6,177 nt of DNA from Steroidobacteraceae bacterium (lineage in GTDB: Bacteria; Pseudomonadota; Gammaproteobacteria; Steroidobacterales; Steroidobacteraceae). Position 1 is the first letter of the stretch. The number at the start of each line of letters is the position of its first letter. The stretch covers positions 1-6,177 of the forward strand of contig JALRHE010000310.1 in NCBI GenBank assembly GCA_023253235.1, written 5' to 3'. Below are positions 1 to 6,100 of this stretch, piece by piece. The notes below the pieces were generated by a model. It worked only from the letters and a program-made list of their open reading frames with translations. It was not told the origin of the DNA and did not search any database. The position numbers were made by a program, and so were the translations under genes.

Positions 1-982
1 ATTGCTCGACGATCACGCGTGTCCCACCGCGGCGGGGTGGTTGTGGGCAAGCTTGGGGCGAGCGGTATTGGCGCTCATCGAGCATATGGATCGCCAGTAG
101 ATCCCCGAACTGCCGCGACATGTAGAGTGCCATGTCGGCGCCTTGCGGCTTGGCCGACAGTGGTAGCGGCATGTTCTCCCAGTAAGCCTGGTAGGCGGCA
201 GCGCGACGGGCAGCGAATTCCACCTGCTCTGCAGGGTTCTCCGACTGCAGGTCCGCGTAGTCATTATCGAGTTCGTGATCGTCATGGGTGACGAGCCACG
301 GGCAGTGGGCATGCGCCTCCTGCAGTAGCGGATCCGTTCGATACCAGGCATAGCGACGACGATAGTCGGCGAGCGTCTTGCACTCTACGTTGGAGTCGTG
401 AGCGCGCACTGGGTTCGCGGTATTGCCCTCGTAGATGTAGTCGCCGAGATGGATGATCAGATCGCTGCCGCGCGACACCATGTCGCGGTACGCGTGGTAG
501 TAACCCTGCTCGTAGTGTTGGCAGCTCGCGACGCTCACTCGTAGCATCGATCGCATGGATCCAGCAGTGTTGGCCGTCCATGTTCGGCCGATCGGGCTCA
601 CATGATCGCCGGCGCGGAATCGGTAGTAGAACTCGCGTCCCGCTGGCAAGCCGTTGATCTCGAGGTGCACGCTGTGACCGTCAGCCGCCATGGCGATGAC
701 CGTGCCCGACTGCACGCGACGCGAAAAGTTTGGATCGGTTGCGATCTCGTAGGTCAGGATGAAATCGACATCGGCCAACTCCTGGGCGGCATCCGCATTT
801 GGCGCGATGCGTGTCCAGAGAACCATGCCGTCGTCAGTCGGGTAACCCGAGGCAACGCCGAGCGTAAAGGGATTGCTCGCAAACTTACGCAGGCGAAGCC
901 TGGCCGCTTGGAGGGATCGAGGGGCGAGGGCGATGCCGACACCGGCCATCGCCGCTTGTAGTACGTGTCTTCGCAGGGGCAT
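1..982 (-). CDS. phoD: PhoD-family alkaline phosphatase/phosphodiesterase, Tat-exported (partial, C-terminus beyond window)
   Basis: This is an open reading frame of 327 codons from ATG at 982 to the left edge, with no stop inside the window. The family hydrolyses phosphate mono- or diesters outside the cytoplasm, typically with Fe and Ca at the active site. The N-terminus (LRRHVLQAA, then a small-residue hydrophobic stretch) fits a twin-arginine signal, as is usual for PhoD. Next comes a PhoD_N-like domain (about residues 37-140, beginning FTLGVASGYPTDDGMVLWTR). The metallophosphatase core follows, with SCQHYEQGYY (153-162), HLGDYIYEG (178-186; metal-ligand Asp181), THDDHELDNDY (232-242) and LDERQYR (301-307). 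These are the expected family motifs in the expected order. Family members often have about 450-550 residues, so perhaps a third is missing. No clear Shine-Dalgarno precedes the ATG. The next ATG (codon 12) would remove the Tat motif, so 982 is preferred. The family assignment is secure; the substrate is not known. Confidence 0.93.
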   Translation of the reverse strand, partial: MPLRRHVLQAAMAGVGIALAPRSLQAARLRLRKFASNPFTLGVASGYPTDDGMVLWTRIAPNADAAQELADVDFILTYEIATDPNFSRRVQSGTVIAMAADGHSVHLEINGLPAGREFYYRFRAGDHVSPIGRTWTANTAGSMRSMLRVSVASCQHYEQGYYHAYRDMVSRGSDLIIHLGDYIYEGNTANPVRAHDSNVECKTLADYRRRYAWYRTDPLLQEAHAHCPWLVTHDDHELDNDYADLQSENPAEQVEFAARRAAAYQAYWENMPLPLSAKPQGADMALYMSRQFGDLLAIHMLDERQYRSPQACPQPPRRGGTRVIVEQ

Positions 983-1019
983 GGAGTGCGAGTGTAGCGC
1001 TGTGCTAGCGTGCCGTTCC

Positions 1020-1517
1020 ATGACTAATTGGAGTTTGATTTTCCGCCTGCTGCACCACTTCGGCTCGGCCGGGATCTTGGGCGCGTTTGCGGCGATCATC
1101 ATCGTCGTGACCTACGCTCCCGCCCCGGAGATCTCGCTCGCCGGGTACGCGGCAGCCCGTACCTCGATCGCGATGATCTCCAAATGGATCCTCGTTCCGG
1201 CGCTCTTGCTGGTGATCTGCAGCGGCCTGCTCAGCATGGCAGCGACACCCGCCTATCAGAATGCGGGCTGGGCTTGGTTCAAAGCCTTGTTGGGGCTCGC
1301 CATGTTCGAGGGCACGCTCGTGATCGTCGATGCGGCGGCTCGCAAAACGGCCGAGTTCGCCGCGGCGGCCGCGCAGGCGGGGCAATACGACCCTGCGGCA
1401 CTCGCGACGCTCGTAGCGCGTGAGCAGAACGGTCTTTGGGCTTTGCTGGGTGTCGCGCTTGCCAACGTGGTAGTCGGCGTGTGGCGGCCACGATTCGCAC
1501 GGCAGATCAAAGATTGA
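1020..1517 (+). CDS. DUF2269-like four-helix integral membrane protein
   Basis: This 165-residue, strongly hydrophobic protein has four likely membrane helices at about residues 7-32, 52-75, 84-105 and 138-155. The first helix carries FRLLHHFGSAGILG, like the N-terminal helix of DUF2269-type proteins (a Leu/His-rich start and small residues). Between helices 3 and 4 lies an Ala-rich, charged loop (residues 106-135). No catalytic motif is visible and the family has no established biochemical role. The in-frame ATG at 981 and GTG at 1002 would add a Cys-rich, non-hydrophobic extension and reach into the divergent phosphatase start. MTNWS at 1020 therefore looks right, although no good Shine-Dalgarno precedes it. 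The stop TGA (1515-1517) overlaps the proposed TTG start of the downstream methyltransferase, suggesting a two-gene operon with translational coupling. The assignment to DUF2269 rather than another small membrane family is by resemblance only. Confidence 0.8.
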   Translation: MTNWSLIFRLLHHFGSAGILGAFAAIIIVVTYAPAPEISLAGYAAARTSIAMISKWILVPALLLVICSGLLSMAATPAYQNAGWAWFKALLGLAMFEGTLVIVDAAARKTAEFAAAAAQAGQYDPAALATLVAREQNGLWALLGVALANVVVGVWRPRFARQIKD

Positions 1518-2971
1518 GTCATTCGGCTGACGGCTATGTCACCGACATGGCCTACACACGCCATCATCATGCGACGCTCGACCCCGGTCGGGCGATATTG
1601 GTCGCCGAACGAGCGGGTCGATCGCGGCCTACTATTCGATATGCCTGCGAGCTGGGTTTCGGGCAGGGGCTGAGCCTCGCCATCCACTCGAGTGCGAGTG
1701 ATACGGAGTGGTGGGGTGTAGACGTATTGCCACAGCACGTCGAGTTTGCAAGATCGCTGATCGATGATCCGCGCGCCCGAGAGCGAGTCGTCTGCGCGAA
1801 CTTTGAGCAGTTCGATTCACGCGATGATTTGCCGTGCTTTGACTTCATCGCACTGCACGGGGTCTGGAGTTGGGTTTCAGCGCAGAATCGAGCCCGTATC
1901 GCGGCCTTCATCGATCGTCGACTTGCGCCCAATGGCATCGTCTATCTTGGCTACAACGCGCTACCCGGTTGGGGTCCGGTGCTGAGCTTGCGTGAATTGT
2001 TAGTCGCAACCGCATCGCAGGCTAATTCAGCACGCCTCGAGGATCGAATCGAAGCGGCATTGGGGTTTGCGGCTCGAGTGGTCGCGTCGAATCCGCGGAT
2101 TCTCGATTCTCAACCGGCGTTCGAGAGGCAGCTACGCGAAATTCGCTCAAAGAAAAAGTCGTATCTCGCGCACGAGTATTTTAATCGCGATTGGCACCCG
2201 ATGCATTTCTCACAGGTCGCCGCCGAGTTGGCGCCGCTCGGTTTGAGTTATCTCGGGCAGGCTGATTTTAGCGACAGTTACGATCAGTGGCGTCTAACCG
2301 AGGGGCAGAGAGAGCTGTTAGCCACCGTCGAAGATTCGCTGCTGCGTGAGACTGCTCGCGACGTGATTCTAGATCGACGTTTTCGTCGTGATTATTGGGT
2401 GCGCAGCGAGGGTGCGCCAGTAAGCTCCTCGTACAGTCGCCTTGAAACTCGGCTATGGATTGCGCCTGCCCTCAGGTCGGTGGATACGACAACGCCTGCG
2501 GAGGTGACGAAGTGGCTGGCGTCGTTGGGTGCGCCGGGCTCGATAGTTACTCGTTCGATCGAAACGACGGCTGAGCACGCAGCGCTCGGATATGCGCTCG
2601 GCCAGGGCTTGGTGGAGCTCGCTCGGGAACCGACCGAAACCCAAGTGAACAAAGCCGCGGTGGCCAAGATCAATCGACGGATACTCGATCGCGTTTTCGA
2701 AGACCGTGAAATGAGTGTGTTGGCAAGTCATCTGAGCGGCAGCGGTGTCGAACTTGGTTGGTGGACGCTCGCGCTGCTCGCAGCCATGCGCGTCGATGAG
2801 TCTGTCGATGCGGTCATCCATCGCGTGTTGGCACAGGCGGAACAGCTGGGTATCGCTCTCTCACGCCAGGGCTTCGCGCTCACACTGGAGGAGACGGGGA
2901 ACGAGCTGCGCGCTCGCCATGCGGCGCTGCTCGCTCAGAGGAACGTCATTAACGGAAGCTTTGCGATTTGA
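1514..2971 (+). CDS. Class I SAM-dependent methyltransferase with methyltransferase regulatory domain
   Basis: This predicted 485-residue enzyme should transfer a methyl group from S-adenosylmethionine; its acceptor is unknown. The SAM site is visible: motif I ACELGFGQG (44-52), acidic loop GVD (Asp70), NFEQF (96-100), FDFIALHGVWSWVS (109-122) and VYLGYNALPGWGP (143-155). The last two are characteristic of the family that pairs a Rossmann methyltransferase with the MethyTransf_Reg domain. That domain appears here as YLAHEYFNRDWHPMHFSQVA (217-236) and DRRFRRDYWVR (287-297), followed by a helical C-terminal region. Rickettsial protein-lysine methyltransferases of outer-membrane proteins belong to this broad group, so a protein substrate is possible but inferred. 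Start choice: ATG 1547 would remove the conserved ADGYVTDMAYT segment (5-15), whereas TTG 1514 keeps it and gives a 4-bp TTGA overlap with the upstream gene. Upstream extension runs through the membrane-protein gene and is not credible. Confidence 0.88.
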   Translation: MSHSADGYVTDMAYTRHHHATLDPGRAILVAERAGRSRPTIRYACELGFGQGLSLAIHSSASDTEWWGVDVLPQHVEFARSLIDDPRARERVVCANFEQFDSRDDLPCFDFIALHGVWSWVSAQNRARIAAFIDRRLAPNGIVYLGYNALPGWGPVLSLRELLVATASQANSARLEDRIEAALGFAARVVASNPRILDSQPAFERQLREIRSKKKSYLAHEYFNRDWHPMHFSQVAAELAPLGLSYLGQADFSDSYDQWRLTEGQRELLATVEDSLLRETARDVILDRRFRRDYWVRSEGAPVSSSYSRLETRLWIAPALRSVDTTTPAEVTKWLASLGAPGSIVTRSIETTAEHAALGYALGQGLVELAREPTETQVNKAAVAKINRRILDRVFEDREMSVLASHLSGSGVELGWWTLALLAAMRVDESVDAVIHRVLAQAEQLGIALSRQGFALTLEETGNELRARHAALLAQRNVINGSFAI

Positions 2972-3075
2972 GCAACCGTATCAAATAAGGCGCTTCGGCG
3001 AGTTTTGGCACTAAGGCTGGCGCAGGGTGGGTGTTAGCGTGCGACGCGATTGGTTACGCACATCCATTGCCATCT

Positions 3076-3079
3076 GAGG
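3076..3079 (+). promoter_or_regulatory. Shine-Dalgarno GAGG for the DUF4870 gene
   Basis: GAGG lies 7 bases before ATG 3087, a good spacing. It fixes the start and rules out the out-of-frame ATG/GTG codons upstream. It is one of only two convincing ribosome-binding sites in the window. Confidence 0.7.
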
Positions 3080-3086
3080 TAGCGCC

Positions 3087-3446
3087 ATGCAAAACACCGA
3101 CCCTTGTGTTCAGTCGACCGGAAATTCCGAGAGCTCGCTCGCCGCTCTGGTGCACCTCTCTGGCATTTTCACCTTGTTCGTCGGGCCACTCATCGTTTAT
3201 CTCAATCGCGGCAGTCGTGGCGCCGGTACCGATCGAATCCGTGATGCTGCACGAGAAGCCTTGAACTTCCAGATCACTCTGCTGTTGGCATGGGTCGCGA
3301 CGATCATCAGCTTTGCGATCTTGATCGGGTTTCTGATGGTGCCGATCTTGGGGCTTGTCAGTATCGCCATGCCGGTTTGGGCTGCGGTGGTTGAGTCCCG
3401 CGGTGAAGCCTTCCGCTACCCGCTAGTCCCGCGGTGGTTGCGCTGA
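3087..3446 (+). CDS. DUF4870 domain-containing membrane protein
   Basis: This 119-residue protein has the hallmarks of DUF4870: ALVHLSGIFTLFVGPLIVYL (20-39), a first hydrophobic segment with the family's HLSG and GP residues, then DAAREALNFQITLLLAW (53-69), the signature 'AREALNFQ' followed by a second segment. A third hydrophobic segment spans about 78-102. The length is typical. The family is a widespread small inner-membrane protein of unknown function. The C-terminal end (EAFRYPLVPRWLR) is also usual for it. The gene stands alone, 115 bp after the methyltransferase. The intervening sequence shows no strong terminator and no convincing sigma-70 promoter. Its last 24 bases overlap the end of the convergent secreted-protein gene. 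Confidence 0.9.
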   Translation: MQNTDPCVQSTGNSESSLAALVHLSGIFTLFVGPLIVYLNRGSRGAGTDRIRDAAREALNFQITLLLAWVATIISFAILIGFLMVPILGLVSIAMPVWAAVVESRGEAFRYPLVPRWLR

Positions 3447-4196
3447 GTCCGTCAAGCGAGTCAAAACATAGCGCAAGCCACGGCTAGGCAAGTCCGATCG
3501 AATCACGATGCGCTCTTCGCCGTGCACCCAAAGATCGTTCATGCCGGCGAGGCGATACCGCTGGGTCACGAAGCGGCCTGCCGGCACGTCGATGGTTTCC
3601 TCACCCACGAATTCGACTTGTAGCGGTACCACAGTACCCAAGACAGGCTTGGTGAGGTCGGAGCTAGCCTCCACGCTGTAGAGCGAGATGCTCTGTCGTG
3701 GATCTCCCTTCGGGTCGTGCTGTGCCGTGTGCCAACCGTCGGCCGAGACCGGATGTAAACCGATAGAAAACTTCGCCGGTATCGTCGTTTGATTGGTTTG
3801 CTGGCCGGTCAAGGGGCCGTTGGATTCGGCCTGCACCGTGTCGTCGTTCACGACGAAGTGCCCGCTACCCTTGTAACGACCGCCATTCCAATAAAACGCG
3901 GTGGCCTCGATCGGTCGGAAATTGCGGTCGTTTCGCAGCACGACCGTGAACCAGGCGTTGCGCGTCGTCATATCGCTCGCAATCGAGATCGTGCGCGAGC
4001 CATCGGGGTGGACGAGCAGATCGAATTTTTCGCCGCCACGTCGTTCGCCGGAAGCGATGGTTTCGTTTCGATACTCCCCGACCCAATGGCGTACGACGGC
4101 GCCGTTGGCCCGCGGATCGTCGTCGGCGAGCGCCTTCGGGGTCTGGCCGAACAGAAGGGTGACGCCAAGCAGAAGTATGGGCAGGATCGGTTTCAT
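3423..4196 (-). CDS. Uncharacterised secreted protein, 257 residues
   Basis: I do not recognise the family. The N-terminus (MKPILPILLLGVTLLFG) is a typical Sec signal peptide with a likely cleavage after KALA (residue 24), giving a periplasmic or secreted product. There is no lipobox Cys. The mature part is rich in alternating hydrophobic/polar stretches typical of beta strands, for example FDLLVHPDGSRTISIAS (58-74) and WFTVVLRNDRNFRPIEATAF. The C-terminal third (VEFVGEETIDVPAGRFVTQR, then a Trp-containing stretch, WVHGEERIVI) recalls the 'threshold by conversion factor' strand pattern of DUF3108-like periplasmic proteins, but this is only a resemblance. It has no Cys at all and no visible catalytic motif. 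AGGG, 7 bases before the ATG, is a weak Shine-Dalgarno. The gene is divergent from the flavoprotein across 108 bp. On its antisense strand a long open frame runs into the flavoprotein frame; that is a shadow. Confidence 0.82.
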   Translation of the reverse strand: MKPILPILLLGVTLLFGQTPKALADDDPRANGAVVRHWVGEYRNETIASGERRGGEKFDLLVHPDGSRTISIASDMTTRNAWFTVVLRNDRNFRPIEATAFYWNGGRYKGSGHFVVNDDTVQAESNGPLTGQQTNQTTIPAKFSIGLHPVSADGWHTAQHDPKGDPRQSISLYSVEASSDLTKPVLGTVVPLQVEFVGEETIDVPAGRFVTQRYRLAGMNDLWVHGEERIVIRSDLPSRGLRYVLTRLTDSAQPPRD

Positions 4197-4304
4197 CGAG
4201 AGACCCTGGTGCGAAAAGTCACCGCGGAGCTTAGTGTCTCGTTGCGCGTTCGCCTAGAGACATCCATCATCGAGCGCCATCGATTTCTAGAGTTTGGAGT
4301 TTTG
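4197..4304. promoter_or_regulatory. Divergent intergenic region with inverted repeat TGTCTC/GAGACA
   Basis: These 108 bases separate two divergent genes and must hold both promoters if neither gene is read from elsewhere. A perfect 6-bp inverted repeat, TGTCTC (4235-4240) and GAGACA (4257-4262), has a 16-base gap. A loose rightward sigma-70 pair (TTGCGC at 4242, CATCAT at 4265, 17-base spacer) overlaps it. No leftward promoter stands out. The arrangement could be an operator controlling one or both genes, but the repeat is short and may be chance. Confidence 0.3.
4296..4299 (+). promoter_or_regulatory. Shine-Dalgarno GGAG deciding the GTG start of the flavoprotein
   Basis: GGAG lies 5 bases before GTG 4305 and only 2 bases before the in-frame TTG 4302. 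It supports GTG as the start of a frame that stays open much further upstream. Confidence 0.6.
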
Positions 4305-5564
4305 GTGAGGCGCTACGATGTCACAGTCGTTGGAGGAGGCGCGTCGAGCGTTTTTTTCCTCCATTCGTATCTAAGTCGGAACGTCGAGGCCCGCTCGGTG
4401 CTGTGGGTTCGCGCCTCGGACGGTGTCGGCGTTGCCTATGACACGCCGTGCGAGTCGCATTGGCTGAACGTACCGGCAGAGCGCATGGGTATCGATCCGG
4501 CGGATGCGAGGGGGTTCCATCGTTGGCTGACGCAGGTACGAGGGAGAGCCGAGGTGACTCCGCAGGATTTCGTTCCGCGTAAGTGGTACGGCGATTACCT
4601 TCGCTCGTGTGCGTCACAGCTTTTGCAATCGTCGACGCTAGAGATCGTCCATTCCGAAGTGGTTGGCTGTGATGAGTTATCGGTGCAGCCGCCGAGTTGG
4701 CAGATCACCTTGAAGAATGGAACAGTCGCGCAGAGCGACAAGGTACTGCTCGCCGTTGGGGCAGGTAGCTCTCGGCATATCGGGGATCCATGGGGGTGGC
4801 TCATGCAGGCCGCATCCCAAGGCGAGTCTTTTGAGTCATTGAGCTCCGTCAAAATCATCGGCAGTGGACTCACCGCTCTCGACATGGTGCTGGCTTTGCG
4901 CGATGGCGGTTATCGAGGGCCAGTTGAGGTGTTGTCGCGCTCGGGTCAATGGTCGGCGGCACACCACCAGACCACGCCCCTCGATGATTCGGCGAAGCGT
5001 GAGCTTGTTGCGGCGCTGCGGGCGGAGCACTCGGCACGTCACTATCTTGCGACGCTGCGTCGATATACGCAGAGCTATCCGTGGCGTGCAGTCCTCGACG
5101 CCATCCGCTCCGAGACGCCTATGCTCTGGCGTTCGCTACCAAAAGCTGAGCAAAGACGAGTGATGCGGCATCTCTTCGATCTTTGGAATCGGCATCGGCA
5201 TCGAGCGCCTCCACAAGCGCTCGAACGCGTATTGCGTGACGAGAAGGTGCGTGTGATCAGGGCGCGAGCCGATTCGGATGTTCTCTCTCGCGCCGGGCGA
5301 ATTGATGCGCATGGCGAGTTGGTGCTCGACTGTCGCGGCCTCAGACTCGGTGATCCCTCTGTGTATCCTGCGTTCGTCACCGATCTGGTGGCCAGTCGGC
5401 ATCTTGAGGTTGCCGGCAACGGAATGGGCTTGTCTGCGGCTGACTCTTCCCGTCTCGAAGTTATCGGCGCGCTCAGATTCGGCAATGATTTCGAATGCAC
5501 GGCAGTGCCCGAGCTGCGCTCTCGTGCGGTCGACATTGCGGATCGTTGGTTACGACCCCAGTAA
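4305..5564 (+). CDS. FAD/NAD(P)-binding flavoprotein (NAD_binding_9 / YdhS-like)
   Basis: This predicted 419-residue cytoplasmic flavoprotein belongs to the FAD-NAD(P)-binding family (PF13454 type), whose substrates are largely unknown. Starting at GTG 4305, the N-terminus is RRYDVTVVGGGASS (2-15), a dinucleotide-binding fold lying where the family begins. Family signatures follow: GVAYDTPCESHWLNVPAERM (42-61), FVPRKWYGDYLRS (89-101), VLLAVGAGS (147-155), a second nucleotide-binding motif KIIGSGLTALD (183-193), and near the C-terminus VLDCRGLRLGDP and GALRFGNDFECTAVPELRSRA. All expected blocks are present, so the gene appears intact. The same frame is open upstream to 3789, but that part is antisense to the secreted-protein gene and lacks domain sense. 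The start is supported by GGAG at 4296. It ends 2 bp from the stop of the convergent SnoaL-like gene, with no hairpin between. Redox chemistry is inferred; the substrate cannot be told. Confidence 0.88.
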   Translation: MRRYDVTVVGGGASSVFFLHSYLSRNVEARSVLWVRASDGVGVAYDTPCESHWLNVPAERMGIDPADARGFHRWLTQVRGRAEVTPQDFVPRKWYGDYLRSCASQLLQSSTLEIVHSEVVGCDELSVQPPSWQITLKNGTVAQSDKVLLAVGAGSSRHIGDPWGWLMQAASQGESFESLSSVKIIGSGLTALDMVLALRDGGYRGPVEVLSRSGQWSAAHHQTTPLDDSAKRELVAALRAEHSARHYLATLRRYTQSYPWRAVLDAIRSETPMLWRSLPKAEQRRVMRHLFDLWNRHRHRAPPQALERVLRDEKVRVIRARADSDVLSRAGRIDAHGELVLDCRGLRLGDPSVYPAFVTDLVASRHLEVAGNGMGLSAADSSRLEVIGALRFGNDFECTAVPELRSRAVDIADRWLRPQ

Positions 5565-5566
5565 AA

Positions 5567-5989
5567 CTACATGTTGCTGTCGCGATTTCGTTCCAGCAGT
5601 TGATGTAGTCCCTGTAAATCGCCCAACACCCAAAGATCTGCGATCATCCCCTCGTTGAAAGTGAAAAGCGCAGCGCCCGCCCACTCAACACGCAGCGATG
5701 TGGGTTCGTAGCCCAAGAATGTCTTGCGGTGTATTCCCGAGAACAGCATCTTGGCAAATGCTTTGTGATCACTGACCACCAAGTCCTGAATGTCGCAGCG
5801 ATAATCGCCTAGTGAGTCATGAACGAAATCAACATAACTCGCAAACTCTTCGTGACCGACTTTGCTCGGTCCGAGGGAGCCGCGAAAGGTGAAATCCGCG
5901 CAGAGCAGTTTTGGAATCGCCGACTTGTCGTGTCGGTTCCAAATGTCGGCGTAGAATCGGTCTACGAGTTGGGTGCCTCGGTCATTCAT
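5567..5989 (-). CDS. SnoaL-like ester cyclase family protein (NTF2-like fold)
   Basis: This protein has 140 residues from ATG 5989. The opening NDRGTQLVDRFYADIWNRHD (2-21) matches the first helix of SnoaL-like/ester-cyclase proteins, where 'RFY..(I/V)WN' is typical. The middle (KVGHEEFASYVDFVHDSL, 43-60) and the block around FSGIHRKTFLGYEPT (83-97) follow the family order. His87 and the acidic residues Asp118 and Asp124, near Trp120, lie where family members carry their pocket His and Asp. The polyketide cyclases of this family close rings by aldol condensation; most bacterial homologues are uncharacterised, so the reaction is unknown here. The frame also opens at ATG 6067, giving 26 extra residues, but 140 residues fits the family better and a plausible promoter lies inside the extension. 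No Shine-Dalgarno precedes either start. Its GC content is about 53% by hand count, lower than in its neighbours. Confidence 0.85.
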   Translation of the reverse strand: MNDRGTQLVDRFYADIWNRHDKSAIPKLLCADFTFRGSLGPSKVGHEEFASYVDFVHDSLGDYRCDIQDLVVSDHKAFAKMLFSGIHRKTFLGYEPTSLRVEWAGAALFTFNEGMIADLWVLGDLQGLHQLLERNRDSNM

Positions 5990-6027
5990 CGGTGCGACAT
6001 GCGCTCGAAACAAAGTTGCTGAAAAGT

Positions 6028-6057
6028 AGAATAGTCCCGAGTGTTCTACTCGGACAA
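6028..6057 (-). promoter_or_regulatory. Candidate sigma-70 promoter for the SnoaL-like gene with an inverted repeat in its spacer
   Basis: On the minus strand, TTGTCC (6057-6052) and TATTCT (6033-6028) form a -35/-10 pair with an 18-base spacer; each matches consensus at four of six positions. Transcription would start near 6020, about 30 bases before ATG 5989. The spacer and the inner part of the -35 box hold the dyad CCGAGT/ACTCGG, so a DNA-binding regulator could act here. It is predicted by eye only. Confidence 0.35.
6034..6055. repeat. Inverted repeat CCGAGT-gttct-ACTCGG
   Basis: Two perfect 6-bp arms (6037-6042 and 6048-6053) are separated by 5 bases. The stem extends to 8 pairs (GTCCGAGT/ACTCGGAC) if one C is bulged. 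No T-run follows on either strand, so it does not look like an intrinsic terminator. Its position within the candidate promoter suggests an operator. Confidence 0.5.
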
Positions 6058-6100
6058 TCCTTGTCATTACGCTAACTGATTATTTTCTTTGGGCGGGAGA

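Noticed and set aside
602..961. Plus-strand open frame of 119 codons
   Set aside because: It is the antisense shadow of the phosphatase gene, which shows ordered PhoD motifs on the other strand.
873..1019. Longer start (ATG 873) for the membrane protein
   Set aside because: The extension lies inside the divergent phosphatase coding region, is Arg/Cys-rich and precedes a normal first membrane helix that begins just after ATG 1020.
2991..3006. CGC-TTCG-GCG hairpin followed by TTTT as a terminator of the methyltransferase operon
   Set aside because: The stem has only three pairs and the T-run only four bases, interrupted by AG. This is too weak to call.
3005..3040. TTGGCA as a -35 box for the DUF4870 gene
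   Set aside because: No acceptable -10 box lies 16-18 bases downstream.
3789..4304. Upstream in-frame extension of the flavoprotein frame, giving a 591-residue protein from ATG 3789
   Set aside because: It lies antisense to the secreted-protein gene, which has a good signal peptide. The extension has no domain character, while the family's nucleotide-binding motif begins right after GTG 4305 with its GGAG.
5990..6067. N-terminal extension of the SnoaL-like protein from ATG 6067
   Set aside because: The 26 added residues do not resemble the family start, there is no Shine-Dalgarno, and the segment contains the candidate promoter and dyad. It was not fully excluded.
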